Positions 33,058 through 44,489 of a DNA stretch of 64,000 nt are shown here, piece by piece. Under the pieces are notes generated by a model that saw only the letters and a list, made by a program, of their open reading frames with translations, did not search any database and was not told the DNA's origin. The position numbers and the translations under genes are program-made. Location of the stretch: NCBI GenBank assembly GCA_010015655.1, contig ML976743.1, positions 248,001-312,000 on the forward strand. Direction: 5' to 3'. The stretch is from Bimuria novae-zelandiae CBS 107.79 (taxonomy: Eukaryota > Ascomycota > Dothideomycetes > Pleosporales > Didymosphaeriaceae). The first letter of the stretch is position 1. Each line of letters begins with the position of its first letter.

Positions 33058-36000
33058 CTACCAACTCGCACCCTGGTGCCAATCATCCCTTTTCCGCGCG
33101 CGCTCATCCGCCTTGAGCAAAAAATTTAACTTCCTGATCTCCGTCCAGCGACTCAGCGCCCCGAGCTCCAGCACACTCATCCTCCGCATCTTGCCGGATG
33201 GATTCCCAATAACCACCACCTTCCACTCCTTCCCTCTACCCTCCTTCTCCAGCTCCTTGAACTCCTGCCACGCCGCCGTGTCCCTGCGCGTGCCAAACGT
33301 ATGATTCGGAATGACCTGCACTTTTTTGAAGCGCACGAGCACAAGCGTGAGCAAGACGGTCAGGAAGAACAGTATGCCGGCCGTCACGCCAGTGGAAGCT
33401 TGCGCGCCGATATGTCGCGTCATGATGCCGCCGACTTCAGTAGCGACGGCTGCGCCGACGAAGGCCAGGGCTTGCGAGACGAAGATGCCAGCGCTCACGC
33501 GCGGGAAGGAGGAGTAGTTTGTGCGGCGGCGGCGGTCTTGGACAGCCATGCTTTGCAGACGATGCCGTGTGTTGACTCCAGGCTGGAGGTCGCACGTATC
33601 GAACGTCTCCATGATGAGGCCGTGACACTCTGCAATAGCGAGGATGGACAGGAAGCCCACTGCGCCGGCGAACACAATGGGCACCATGTAAGGCTTCGGG
33701 GGGCCGGCGGACGACACGGTATACGCGATGCCCATGAGCGGGAGCACGAGGGTGAAAATACAGCGGCGGACCAGGTGACTGGACCAGGTGACCTGTTTCT
33801 GGAATGTCATGCTATCGGTACGGAAGGCGTTCTTGCGCTCGCGGGAGAAGATGCCGGCTTTAGTTAGGGGGACGGCGAGGAGGGCGCCGATGGCGATGGA
33901 CATCACGCCGAGGCCGACCATCTGTGAGTGCCACTTGTAGTCGCGGGAGAGAAGAGCGCCGAGGAGAACAATAACTAGGACGATCTGAGTGTAGATCCAA
34001 CCGAGGTAGAGAGACAGAACGAGGAAGCCGGGTTGGCAGAGCATCATGATGGAGAGCTTCAAGCCTGCCCATACTTCTTCGAACCAGTACTTCGGGCCTT
34101 CGGTTGAGATGTGGAGCTTGATCTCGCCCCGCGCGACGCGCCGGGTGATGTAGTTCTCGTCTCGGTCGTAGACCTCGGTGACGGAGCGGCGATAGGCAGA
34201 GCGGCGCGTCTCGGGCATCATAACATTGACGAGCAGCGAGCTAGCGAGAATGATGATGGTGATGTAGAAGCCCCAATCAGGAGTGAGCGAGTCGATAATT
34301 CCGGCACCAATCTGAAAGCCTCCAGCGAGCGAGCCGATCCAACACCACGACCAGATACCCAGCCACATGCCCATACCCCCTCCATGTCTCCGGACATCGC
34401 TCGCTACCGTGAACTCTTGATGCGGATGCTTGCTCTGCAAGGACGCACCGAAGAGATCTAGCAGAGTAGCAATGAAATTGACATTAGCGAAGCCGAGGAC
34501 AAGACCGGTAAAGCCACGCGCAATCAGCAGACCGGCGATATAGCCGTATTGCGTGGGCGAGCGCCTCTGGCTCAGGATGAGTGCTTGCGGAAACTGGAGG
34601 GGCATTGCGAGAGTCAACGATGCGAGTATATATGGCTTACGGCCATGAAGAAGAGGCAGAGGCCAGCAGATAAAAGTCGAAAGGGCGAGACCGAAGTACA
34701 GAGCGACGTTTCCAACGATTATGTGATGATTTTCGTCCGCCATCACGTACTGCATCCGCGGCACTTCGCCAGCCTGGAGTATATTAGAAGTAGTAATATG
34801 TATGCGGATGTGGAATACTTGCATAGATCCCTATGATCAATCCGAGCACGGCGGTATTCGCACAGGCAATCAAGGCACATATGCGCTTCTTGCCTGTTCT
34901 CCAATTTCTAGCCACAGGTTGACGGCGATGGTTGCGGCGCATGCTGAAGGTATGATGGTGTGCTTCTCTCACATGGAGGTCCTCCACGTATGGTTTGATC
35001 CTTTTCGGTTTGTCGATTGGATGTAGGTCCTCTTCTTCCAAAGTATCATCAAGATCAGAAGACCCGTGGTGGCACTGCTCTGATCGAGATTCTGTATTAT
35101 CGCTACGCCAACTCCTGTCCTGTCGGTGAGGTCGGGAATGATAGTCTGCACTGTCTTTGCGTTGACGCGACCGGCCTCGAGTGCGTGAGCGAGATACCCT
35201 GGGGCGCAGCACATGATCGATGTGGTCTCGAGTTGTTGCCACAACAGGCTCGGGAGGAAGGAGGTGTGAACGGCCGCTATCAGAGCTAAAGTGGGCATGC
35301 CGTTTATTCCGCGCACTTGAGGATGAAGTGGACGTAGAAGTCGGAGAGGAGGACCGGGAGTGTTGATGACCATTCTCGACATCCTTTGCATTGCGGTAAG
35401 CCCAGTCAATCGTTTCCGAACCCTTTTGCTCGACCCTGGGCAGTGAACTATGTTCGACGATGGTTTCCACTGCATGTTCTGGGTGCGTCCGTGACTCTGA
35501 CGATAAGCGACTCACCTCTTCGGAGGAGACTCGTAGCGGAGATGAAGCCCTCATCAAATGCCACGCCGGTTCTGCAGCAGCCTCTTCAATAGCCAAGGTA
35601 GCATCCTCGATGATCGTATATATTTGCTCGACGTGCTCCGGCCGTTCCGAACGCTCGGCTGTTACAACAGCGTCTTCAACAAGCTCCTCCAAGCCTTCGA
35701 TTGCGCTGCTCAGCTTTCTGTGGCCATGACGTTCGAAAATGCTAGGTCTAGGTATTGGCTGATTCGGCGATCTTTGGACTGTCTGAATAAATCTCGGAGG
35801 AGACGCGTACACGGTCCGCTCCACTGTTCGGATGATGGAGTCAGGCGTTTCGTCACGCTCGAGGTGATCTGGAACGGGAGCCAAACTGTCTGCCCTCATT
35901 CGAGCATCCACAAATTCGTCTTCTTCATCCACAGGTACGATCGAAAGCCGCTTCCTTGGCTCTGGTGGGCCATTTGGAGTGAGTACGGATCGCACAACTG

Positions 36001-36292
36001 ATGGGCGGCGGTTCGACTTTCTTATTCTTTTACCAGTGCCGCTCGGTGCGGCTTGTGCGGCTTGTGCGGCTTGTGCGGCTTGTGCGGCTTGTGGTTCAGG
36101 TGAGAGGTCGACGGATGCTAAAATGGCCTGTTTAGACAGGGGCGATACCGAATCTTCGCGCTCCGGCGTGGCGACATGACCCGGAGATGAAACCAAAGGT
36201 GAAGACGCTATTGAAGTCTTTCCGTCCAGCCAAGGGAGCCTTTTCCTTGTTATGCCGGGCTGTATCTTGTTTGGACGTGTCATCGTCGACAT
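33058..36292 (-). CDS. MFS transporter (DHA1-like) with about 450-residue disordered N-terminal extension
   Basis: Exons 34823-36292 and 33058-34773 on the minus strand (1061 aa). The junction is a GC-AG intron: exon 1 ends GIY, donor gcaagt, acceptor ctccag, exon 2 starts AGEVPRMQYV. This rebuilds the conserved GxYAGEVPxxQYV of TM1/loop in this fungal MFS group, and no GT donor gives the right phase. Residues 1-450 are hydrophilic, Ser/Arg/Glu-rich, with an Ala-Ala-Gln repeat near residues 66-80. TM segments follow, with the MFS loop-2 motif PLLHGRKPYILA and a large central loop (RRSAYRRSVTEVYDRDE). The substrate is unknown. An alternative is that 34784-36292 is a separate gene, but the motif restoration argues against that. 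Confidence 0.85.
36051..36095. repeat. 9-bp coding microsatellite (gcttgtgcg, about 5 copies)
   Basis: Tandem 9-mers on the plus strand encode Ala-Ala-Gln repeats of the MFS protein's N-terminal extension on the minus strand. Likely length-variable between strains. Confidence 0.85.
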
Positions 36293-37382
36293 TTTCTCTT
36301 CTCGGTCGAGTTTCGTAGCTCTTCCAGTGCCGGTTCGTCAGAGGACGGTCACAGCGTTTCAAGACGAACGCTAGGGCACGTGTCCCGCTCTTGCATTTAC
36401 CGATGTGCGCGAAATGAGCGTTTGTGGGGCGATATTTGGGCGTTTTGGCGAGAGGTTATGCGCGTGTGATCGTAGAGGACAACGAGGTGATAAGAAACGA
36501 CCAGCTTCAGGCAGGGTACGGTAAGAAAGGGGGGCCGAAGGCGAGAGAGACGAATAGACTGAAGCTGGCCGCGGAAAGTTCGAATTAGAGGGATTAGGCG
36601 ATACGAGAAGTATGAATGAGATGGGTGTTACGAGGATGGAGCGGCATCGCGCATCCATTATTTAACAAGAGGGAAGTAGTCGCTTCCCCCTTTACCTCGT
36701 GCTTGCCAAAGAAAGCGCATACCCGAGATCCTAAGACTTATCTCTTTGCGCACGGTGGCAATACCTGGTCATTCTTAGACGCGCTGTATAGATGTGTGCC
36801 CTTTTGTCTACAGTGTGATTGCATAACTATGGTAGACTGACATTGCGGCCTCTCACTCTCGGGCCTGCATGTTGCCCCGAGTCGGACAATCAGCGCCCAT
36901 CCGGAAATACTCAAAGCATACCTAGGCATCAGAGATAAAATATGAGGTAATATTTGATAATGGAGGGGTTCTTTTGGTGTGGATTGACAGAAAAGTCCCT
37001 AGACATTGTGTGGTGACTCAATGCCGCGAACAGTCCAAAGAACAAACGATCTCCGAATGATCTGTAACTTAATCAAACCTCCTCGCATTCGCGGGTCCGC
37101 TCCAGGCAGTTTCCCCAACCAGGCTTTGGGACCTGCGTCTGGAAACACCGCCCTAACCCCCTTTCCAGTACCGCCACAGCGCCTTCTAAATGTGCGTCCC
37201 ATGGGATCGGAAACCACAGATTGGCATTCTCTTGCCAAAACTCACGGTCCTTCCTGCTTCGAAGTTAGACTCAATCATCCCAATCTTTGTTTAAAAAAAT
37301 TCGGTCCTCAGCGTTACACCATTGGATGCAACACACATGCCGACCTACAACTAGTCGTTCGCAATTCATACAGAAACACAAC
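36293..37382. other. Intergenic region (divergent promoters of MFS and SGNH genes)
   Basis: About 1.1 kb. Small open frames only. Nothing recognisable apart from promoter-like pyrimidine tracts. Confidence 0.5.
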
Positions 37383-38327
37383 ATGAATCCCCCTGCGTCG
37401 TTCCTAGACCTGTCGGAGCAGGCCTTCTTAGAGAGGGTCAAGGTCAGATCTAGCTACAAGGAGCGCTCGCTGAAAACGCTGATCACGGTGCACTGGCCAG
37501 AACTCACCAGGAGACTCGATTTGCCTAGCCACATTCTACCGGACAGTCCGACGTCAAGCCGGGAGAGCAATGAACAGGAAGAACGGGACGACCCTTTTGC
37601 CCTACCGCCAAATCTCTCGAACAAATCGCGTATGGACATTGTATACCTCGGCAACTCAATGCTCGAACGCCTCAAGACCACCGGGAAGTCTACTAAGGTA
37701 AGTAACCCCGAAACAGTGGCTCGGTGTTGAATATTATAGGGTAGAGTAGCTAAATTTTAGCAGCTCGCCCAATGCGGTCGAGACAGCACAGCTTGGAACG
37801 TCGGCTGTGGCGGCGATAAGAACGAAAACGTTATGTATCGGCTTTTTGGCGACGTCAAGGCCTTGCATCATGCACTCAAGCCCTTCAGCGATATCAAGCT
37901 ATGGGTCGTCATTTCCGGAACCAATAATCTCCGCAAGAAACCCTTTCACCTCGCCGATACCGAGTCCTATCAATTACTGCTGGAATCGTGCCTGTGGATC
38001 GCGCCCAAGAGCAAAGTCATTGCTTGCGATATGTTCTACAGGAAGGATATCCCTGATGCGGTGGTCGACGAGAGCAACTAGAAGTTTAAACTGATCGTAC
38101 AAGAGATTAATCGATCCTTGGGTGGTCGTGAAGGGGCACAGGAGATACAGTGGGTGGAACATCGCTCGTTCATTGGGAGGGATCTATTGGTGGATAACGT
38201 GCACCTGACGGAAGAAGGATACCAAAAGTGGGACGAACTACTCTGGCCGTACGTCCGCGACTTTTTAGAGAGCCCAAAAGAGAGCGAAGGGAAGCTGGAA
38301 GAAAATGTTGTTGCGTATGGGGCATAG
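37383..38327 (+). pseudogene. SGNH/GDSL-type hydrolase interrupted by one in-frame TAG
   Basis: Exons 37383-37697 and 37761-38327. The frame is continuous except for TAG 38079-38081. SGNH landmarks are present: block I YLGNSMLERL (GNS instead of GDS), block II NVGCGGDKNENV, block III VISGTNNLRKKP (GxN) and block V DNVHLTEEGY (catalytic Asp/His) near the C-terminus. It resembles the platelet-activating-factor acetylhydrolase type of esterase. The stop falls between blocks III and V, so a product ending there would lack the catalytic Asp and His. Downstream sequence (KFKLIVQEINRSLGG) is still well conserved, so inactivation is recent, or the codon is read through. The gene ends 8 bp from the convergent acetamidase. 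Confidence 0.8.
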
Positions 38328-38335
38328 CATGGTGT

Positions 38336-40304
38336 CTAGATATTGGCCTTGACCTTGGAGATCAACGAGCACACAGTTGAAGGGTTTACAGCTTTTAGAA
38401 CAGTTTCCGTCATGGCGAGTACCTTCTCTTCTTCAAGCCTTTTAGCCACGAGCCTTGAAATTGTTAGTGTAGTACTCCGTGCTGTCACAAGTGAACTTAC
38501 TGTAAATTAACCGGCATCCCATCGACTTCTGAAGGGTTGTCTAGCCAGTGTTAGGTCATGGGTCTCTCAATTTGACAAGTCTTTTCGGCCTACATTTGGA
38601 TTGTACGCTTTTACAGATGTCGCTCAATGGCTCATGCGTTGACGGGCGGTCTTTTTCCATGTCACTAACCACTCCGCACGGGAAAGACACGACAGAATAG
38701 TCAACAACATTGTAGACGCCGGTATAGCCCACATATTCGAAGTCGCCGTGCGCGATAGTGGAGTATGGCGTGGTCGGGGCTGCGATCTACGTTAGTGATG
38801 CACTGCGCCTTCCACATCTAACAGCGTACTCACCAAGAATCGCGTCCAAACCATCGTATGACGTCCACTGCTCCAAGAACTTCCTTTGTAGCTCAGATCG
38901 CTCCAAATGCAATTGCCACATGTCGTATGTTCCAAGCTCAGCGGCCTCTGAGTAGGCCTGCATCTCCGGACGCCACGGCTCTCCAGTCGGCGCTAACAAC
39001 CCCCTGATGCTCTTTCCACCATCAGCAACGAACATCTGCGCCTAGTCATTGGAGTTAGCAGGTTCATTCCTGAGGTTGTCCGAATTGAATTGGAAACTCA
39101 CCAAAAGCTCTACAGCCTTGCGATGCAAGGTGGAGTCCCACGTGCCAACAATCTCATGCCCTGCTGCCTTCAACTTCTCGACTGTCTCCTTCAAAGCTCT
39201 TGTAACAGGTGGTGTTGGTTGGACAATCCCATCATTCCATAGTACGGCGATTTTCAGCTTGCTAATGTGCTCTACTGGTCTCCAGGGAATTGGAAGAACC
39301 TTTGGATCTACAGTCCACGCCTGTGTGTCTACCACGGCTTTGGAGTAGAGAATAATATCCTCCAGACTTTTCGACAAGGGGCCGTTGACGCTCATAACCG
39401 CTTCCTGGCCCGCCAAACCGGAGCGGCAATTTTGGGTTGTGAATCTTCCGAAGGATGGCCGCAGCGTGAAAATGCCGGTGCATGCTGCTGGAATTCGAAG
39501 ACTCCCGCCCTGTATACATCGTTAGACGCTTTTCAACGCGGCGGCTCAATACGTACAATATCAGTCCCGATACCCAGAACGCTACCTCCGAAAGTTATCA
39601 AGGCTGATTCTCCTCCGCTCGAACCTCCAGGCGTTAATTTTCTATTCCGCGGGTTCGCTGTCCGTCCAAAGACATTATTCACCGACTCGGCGATCATCAT
39701 CGCTGTTGGTACGTTTGTTTTACAGTATCTCACTGCCCCTAGTCTCTCCAAGACTTCCACAAGAGTCGAGTTGTAAGCCGCTGGTTGGCCTACAAGCGAA
39801 GAAAATCCCACCGTGCTATCCTTTCCAACAATGTTAAAGTTGTCTTTTAGCGAAATGGGAAGGCCATGGAGAGGTCCAGTCGGCTTCCCAGTCTTACGCA
39901 GGTGTTCATCAAGCGACTTCGCTATGCTAATTGCTTCAGCGGGGAAAAAGTCCGTTAAACAGTTCGTCTAGAAGCCCAAGTCAGCAAGAAAACTTACCAT
40001 TCATCCAAATAAGTCATACCAGCTGCTGTGCGGCCGCAGCGCGTTTGCAGAACGCCCGTGTAACTTCTTCCGAGCTCCATGATCTCGACGCGATCTTCTT
40101 CAAGATATGCGTTGCACTACTATCCGTGATCTCCAGCTCTTTCTCATCAAACCACCCTGACTCTTTTGGGAACGTTGTCACGTCAAGCTGATCATCAGGG
40201 GGTAATAGTTGTGGCGGAATACGATACTCTAGCGGAATTTGTTCCGCAAGGGCTACCTTCTTGCCAACGGCGATCTTTTCCCAATTCGGCTCCGAAGTCG
40301 ACAT
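38336..40304 (-). CDS. Acetamidase/amidase (amidase-signature family)
   Basis: Seven exons on the minus strand: 40020-40304, 39557-39967, 39102-39509, 38834-39035, 38615-38779, 38501-38540, 38336-38453 (542 aa, close to Aspergillus AmdS). The catalytic triad region is intact: Lys178 in YCKTNVP, cis-Ser in PGGSSGGE (209-214), and nucleophile Ser in GTDIGGSLRIPAA, formed across the second intron. SVNGPLSKSLEDI and the C-terminal YNPSEVDGMPVNLQLVAKRL (across the fifth and sixth introns) are typical. Such enzymes hydrolyse short-chain or aromatic amides to ammonia and acid for use as nitrogen source. It is divergent from an ACS-family permease with GATA sites between, which suggests a small nitrogen-acquisition cluster. 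Confidence 0.93.
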
Positions 40305-40891
40305 ATCTGCGAACCAACAATTCGATGAGGATAGTCTTTAAGCATTGTGACACACGCAGAGACGAGCTTTAAATCATTAAAGCAAAGTGAACGCCACCTG
40401 ACCCCCACTATCGAACGAGCTACTCGAGTACGCAGCCATTGGTGTTCTCCATGACGATGGGGGTGCTCACGTAGCGCTAAGTCGGCTTAACCCCGCAGTC
40501 TCGGCAGAACTTCACAGCGGAGTGTAGCGAGCAGAAAAGTTGTCCCTTCTCCTCCAACAGATTTTGCTCTGTTGTCGATTAGAAGGATAACACTGTTAAA
40601 CGTCGAGCAACTCGAGATAATTATCAACCAACAATCGAGCGCTGAGAAATTCATTCCAAACAAACGCGTTAATCATCATGAATTAATACGCCGTATCAGA
40701 CTCAATCCGGTAGCATAACCCGCGGGATCGACTAGCCTGGCACGGGAGTTCTATCGTATATCAGACCCACCTATCCCAGGGTCTTATCGTCGAGTGGGAT
40801 CTACCGATATCTGTCCCCCAACAACGATCTGGAGAAGCATAAGATCGCTCGTGCTCGTGGTCGTTGAACTCCTCACGGCACATCACGAGTA
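40305..40891. promoter_or_regulatory. Shared divergent promoter, acetamidase / permease, with GATA-factor sites
   Basis: 587 bp between two divergent catabolic genes. It contains the double, palindromic site agataattatca at 40615-40626 (AGATAA plus TGATAA on the other strand), and reverse-strand CGATAG at 40751-40756 and CGATAA at 40784-40789. All fit HGATAR, the target of AreA/NIT2-type nitrogen regulators. Use by such a factor is inferred. Confidence 0.55.
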
Positions 40892-42528
40892 ATGGCTTCA
40901 TTAATCGAATACCTCCGAGGGGACCCCAGGGCCCCAGGCGAACGGAAGCTGATAGTCAAGCTTGACTTCTTCATCCTCACTTTTTGCTGTCTCATGTACT
41001 TTCTAAACTATCTGGACCGGACCAACCTCAATAATGCGTACGTGAGTGGGATGAAAGAGGAGCTGGCATTTCATGGCAACCAGCTCAATCAGATCAACAC
41101 TGTCTTCACTGTGGGATACACGATTGGGCAAGTGCCATGCAACATAGCACTCTACTACGTCAAGCCTCGGTTCTTTTTCCCAGCTTGTATGGCAAGTATA
41201 AATCATAAGACAGACAGTATGCAACCGCTAACAAGTCAAAGGTTATTTGGGCAGGCCTCACAATGGCGACAGCAGGTGCGCAGCGTCCACGAGATATTAT
41301 GGCGATTCGCTTCTTCCAAGCCATCTTCGAGGCGTCCACCTTCGTTGGAACCCATTATATCCTGGGATCCTGGTAAGCATTCTCGTGTCCCGTGTGTACG
41401 AGCTACCACTTACCTTGTGTAAAGGTACACCGAACGCGAGCTCGGGAAACGATCGGGAATCTTCACTGCGTCTGGACTCGCAGGTACTATGATCGGTGGC
41501 TTCATCCAGACTGGAATCCACTCGAGTATGAATGGACTCAGGGGTCTCTCAGGCTGGCGCTGGCTATTCATCATTGATGGCATAATCACGCTCCCAGTCG
41601 CAGTCTATGGCTTCCTCTTGTTTCCAGACACCCCTCAAACCACGAAGGCACCGTATCTCACCGTGGACGAAAAGGCTTTGGCTATTTCTCGCATACCTGA
41701 GGTTCCTGAACGTACGCCAATCTCCTGGGGATTCCTAAAGCACTGCTTTTCGACATGGTACTGGTACTTCTTCGTTGTCCTTTGGATAATCGCTGGAGAG
41801 AGCGAGTCATTCAGTTCGAATGCGCTGTTGGCACTATATATGAAGGCTCACCCGACGAACAAGTACACTGTTTCGCAACTCAACAATTACCCAACTGGTG
41901 TACCTGCTGTCGGCATCGTGTCGACACTATTCTGGGCGACGCTCACAGACTTCTGGGGTGGGAAACGGTATCTCGGTGCGCCAAGTATCATCTGAAGAAG
42001 TGCAAGGCTAACATAGCACAGTGGGATACTGGATCGGCTTCACCGGCGTCGTCACGGCCGCTTTGCTTCTTGCTTACCCAGGGAACACCAGTATCAACTT
42101 CGGTATGTACTATTGGGCGGGAAGCGTATACGCTTGCCAAGCTACATTCTTTGCGTGGGCAAATGATGTTTTACGTTACGAGGAAGACAGCCTCAGAGCT
42201 GTAGTCATCGCTTCCATGAACATGGGTAGCAATGCTATCAACGCCTGGTGGAGCATTGTCTTCTACGGCGCGAATTTCGCACCTCACTTTACGAGAGGCA
42301 TGTGGGCAATGATTGCCACTAGTATTGCTCGTAAGTCTTGACTTAATCTTGTCATGGGTACAGAGCTAATGGGCTGAAGTGGCGATCTGGACGGTCTTGC
42401 TTGTGCGGATGCAGAAGCGAACAGACCGACGACGAGAGCAAGAAGGCGTCTATCCAAGTAGAGAAGAGAAGGAGCACACCGAGCCGGAGGACGTTGGTGA
42501 GAACACTCGCATCGATTTAAAAGCATGA
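40892..42528 (+). CDS. MFS permease, anion:cation symporter family (Dal5/Tna1-like)
   Basis: Exons 40892-41191, 41242-41372, 41425-41975, 42022-42330, 42380-42528 (479 aa, 12-TM size). The first intron is GC-AG: ATG|gcaagt ... caaag|GTT. It joins FFPACM to VIWAGLTMATAGA, and no GT donor gives this phase. Family motifs include YFLNYLDRTNLNNAYVSG (TM1), IRFFQAIFEASTFVGTHYIL, SGLAGTMIGGFIQTGIHSS, LSGWRWLFIIDG and FLLFPDTPQTTKAPYLT. The ACS family carries allantoate, nicotinate, pantothenate, biotin and related carboxylates. The substrate here is unknown, but the divergent amidase suggests an amide or its acid product. Confidence 0.92.
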
Positions 42529-42615
42529 TCTAGTTACATCCATCGACTGGGAAGGTAGTGCATACACACAGGATCAACAAGTTTTTCCTTTAACATCCAA
42601 TCCAAGATTCCACGC

Positions 42616-43735
42616 TTAGTGCATGATCCATGGTACCTCGTCGTTCTCCGCCATCCGAAACGCGACGGCCGTCCACTCATCGAGGTCCTCTAGCAGCAAC
42701 CCAAGCACTTCATTATGAAGCCCACGGCTCGTTTCGTGATCAGCATCGCCATTCGGAAACCACGCTCTGCTATACAGCATCTTCGTAAAAGCACCAAAAT
42801 TACCCTTCTTAATCTCAGCCATACTCTCCTTCCAGCGCTGCTCCGACGTCTCATGGCTAATGCTCCAATCCGCATCCGTGGTCCCTGTAACCCCCTTAAC
42901 ACTCTCAAACATCTCGCGCTGAGTGATCCTAAAGCTGGGAACATAGATCGCACTATTCCTGAACTGCGAAAGTGTCAGCGATCGGTCATCCTCACCATTC
43001 GGAGCGATCTTCAAACTAAGCAGTTTTGCAATCGCTCGCCCGCACTGCGGCCAAGTCGTCGTATTCATCGGCGTGTCGCCCCCGTCGAACAAGACTAGAG
43101 AGCGCTTCTTGAAGTCAAATCCATACCGATCTGGGCCGCCACTCAAACTCTACTCGTACCAGAAGCCGCTCGCGAGCAGGAAGTACGAACTCACACCGAG
43201 CCTTTTGATCTCATTGCACGGGGCGTCGCGGCTCTCGGTGAGGAGGCTGTCGTTGCAGAGCGCGTCGTTGGTAGGATTGTGGTCGAACCAGTTGGGCAGG
43301 ATGAACTGGACCTTGGCTTTTGCGGCAGCGCGGATGAGCTTGAGGATGGTATCGCGAGGGGCGGTGACGGACATGGTGATGAGGAGGGCTTGTTGGCCTT
43401 GGAGAGCGGAGACAAGCGCTGTGTCGTCGTCGCTGGTGTGGTCGACGCGTATGATATTTATGCCGTCTTGGATGGAGGCAGTGCTTTTGGGGCGGGTGAT
43501 GGCTGTGAGGGTATGCTTTCCGGTCTGCAGGAGTTGCGAGACCATGTGGCGGCCCATGTGGCCTCCGGCCTGTTGTGTGGTCAGCCTGGCTTCAATGGTA
43601 TTGCCGCTTTATAGGTATGTGTAGCAAGATGAAGAATCAATGTCCTAGTACTCGGATACATACCCCTACGATGGCGACCCTCTCGATATGGTTGGGAGCG
43701 TCATTGGGTTGCGCATCAGCACGTTGAGCGGCCAT
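42616..43735 (-). pseudogene. NmrA-like NAD(P)-binding protein with one in-frame TAG
   Basis: Exons 43664-43735 and 42616-43569 on the minus strand (341 codons with the stop). Splicing gives the Rossmann motif VAIVGAGGHMGRHM. NmrA-like features follow: HTLTAITRP, IIRVDHTSDD, QALLITMSV, FILPNWFDHNP and LASGFWYE. At 43150-43152 a TAG replaces the codon that is Tyr in relatives (FWYE*SL), and the frame then continues without shift as SGGPDRYGFDF, TTWPQCGRAIAKLL and so on to the natural end. NmrA-like proteins sense NAD(P) redox state; Aspergillus NmrA restrains the nitrogen regulator AreA, which is notable beside an amidase/permease pair. Truncation at residue 164 would remove the substrate-side half. 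Confidence 0.82.
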
Positions 43736-44489
43736 GATCCAAACCCTCGGTGCACTCGAAGTGGGAGCAAAGTCTAGTCTTCTTAGAGAGAAAATAAGAG
43801 AACAATTTGAATACGCAATTGTTTGAACAAATCTGACAATGAAATATAAGAGACTGACCACCAACTAATGTATGGCGTCGAAGGTTCGCTCTTTCTATAC
43901 ACCATCTTCGCAATTTACGAAACGGGTCAATAGAATTTATCGGATTTATCGGATTACACGACCTTGAGTGAAAGGACTATATACAGTTCTTGGAGTGGTG
44001 AGCCGTCAGATGTTCTCGGGGCCGAGGGACATTGGATACGAAAGGAGGCTAGCCTGTCGCTCTTTTCTCGGAGGAAGACGAACTCAACAGACGAGGAAGT
44101 TCCACCAGTCTATACTACCATTATGGTATCGTCAACTTTATTCGAGGTCATAGCGCAGCTAGTTGCGGAGGTTAAAGCGGGAGGCATTGGTCAGTGTGTT
44201 GGCGGTAGCAGCATTTGGGCGATAAAAGATCCACTGACCCTCTACCTCAGAAGACCCAACGAACACAACAGGACTCGAGGTTATCAATCAATTCCCAACA
44301 CCAGCTGTCCTGAAACAGGCTCACTCCACGGAGTTCCAGTCTTCCAGCACTCATCACGTACTCCCGATTATTCCAGTCCTGCAGCCGAGTATGACTGGAG
44401 CAAAACCTGAGAAAAGGTCTCCTTGGCCTTTTCGGAAGTAATTTGAATGTACTTTCAACATAGTGAAGTGTACTAACTTTACATTCTAG
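43736..44489. other. Region upstream of hypothetical gene; first exon unresolved
   Basis: About 750 bases. An open frame at 43964-44410 has no recognisable features. A possible first exon begins at ATG 44390 (MTGAKPEKRSPWPFR) but its phase does not match the next exon. Left unassigned. Confidence 0.4.

Noticed and set aside
34784..36292. Treating the disordered half of the MFS gene as a separate gene ending at 34784.
   Set aside because: A consensus GC-AG intron restores the conserved GIYAGEVP junction in phase, so fusion is the better model.
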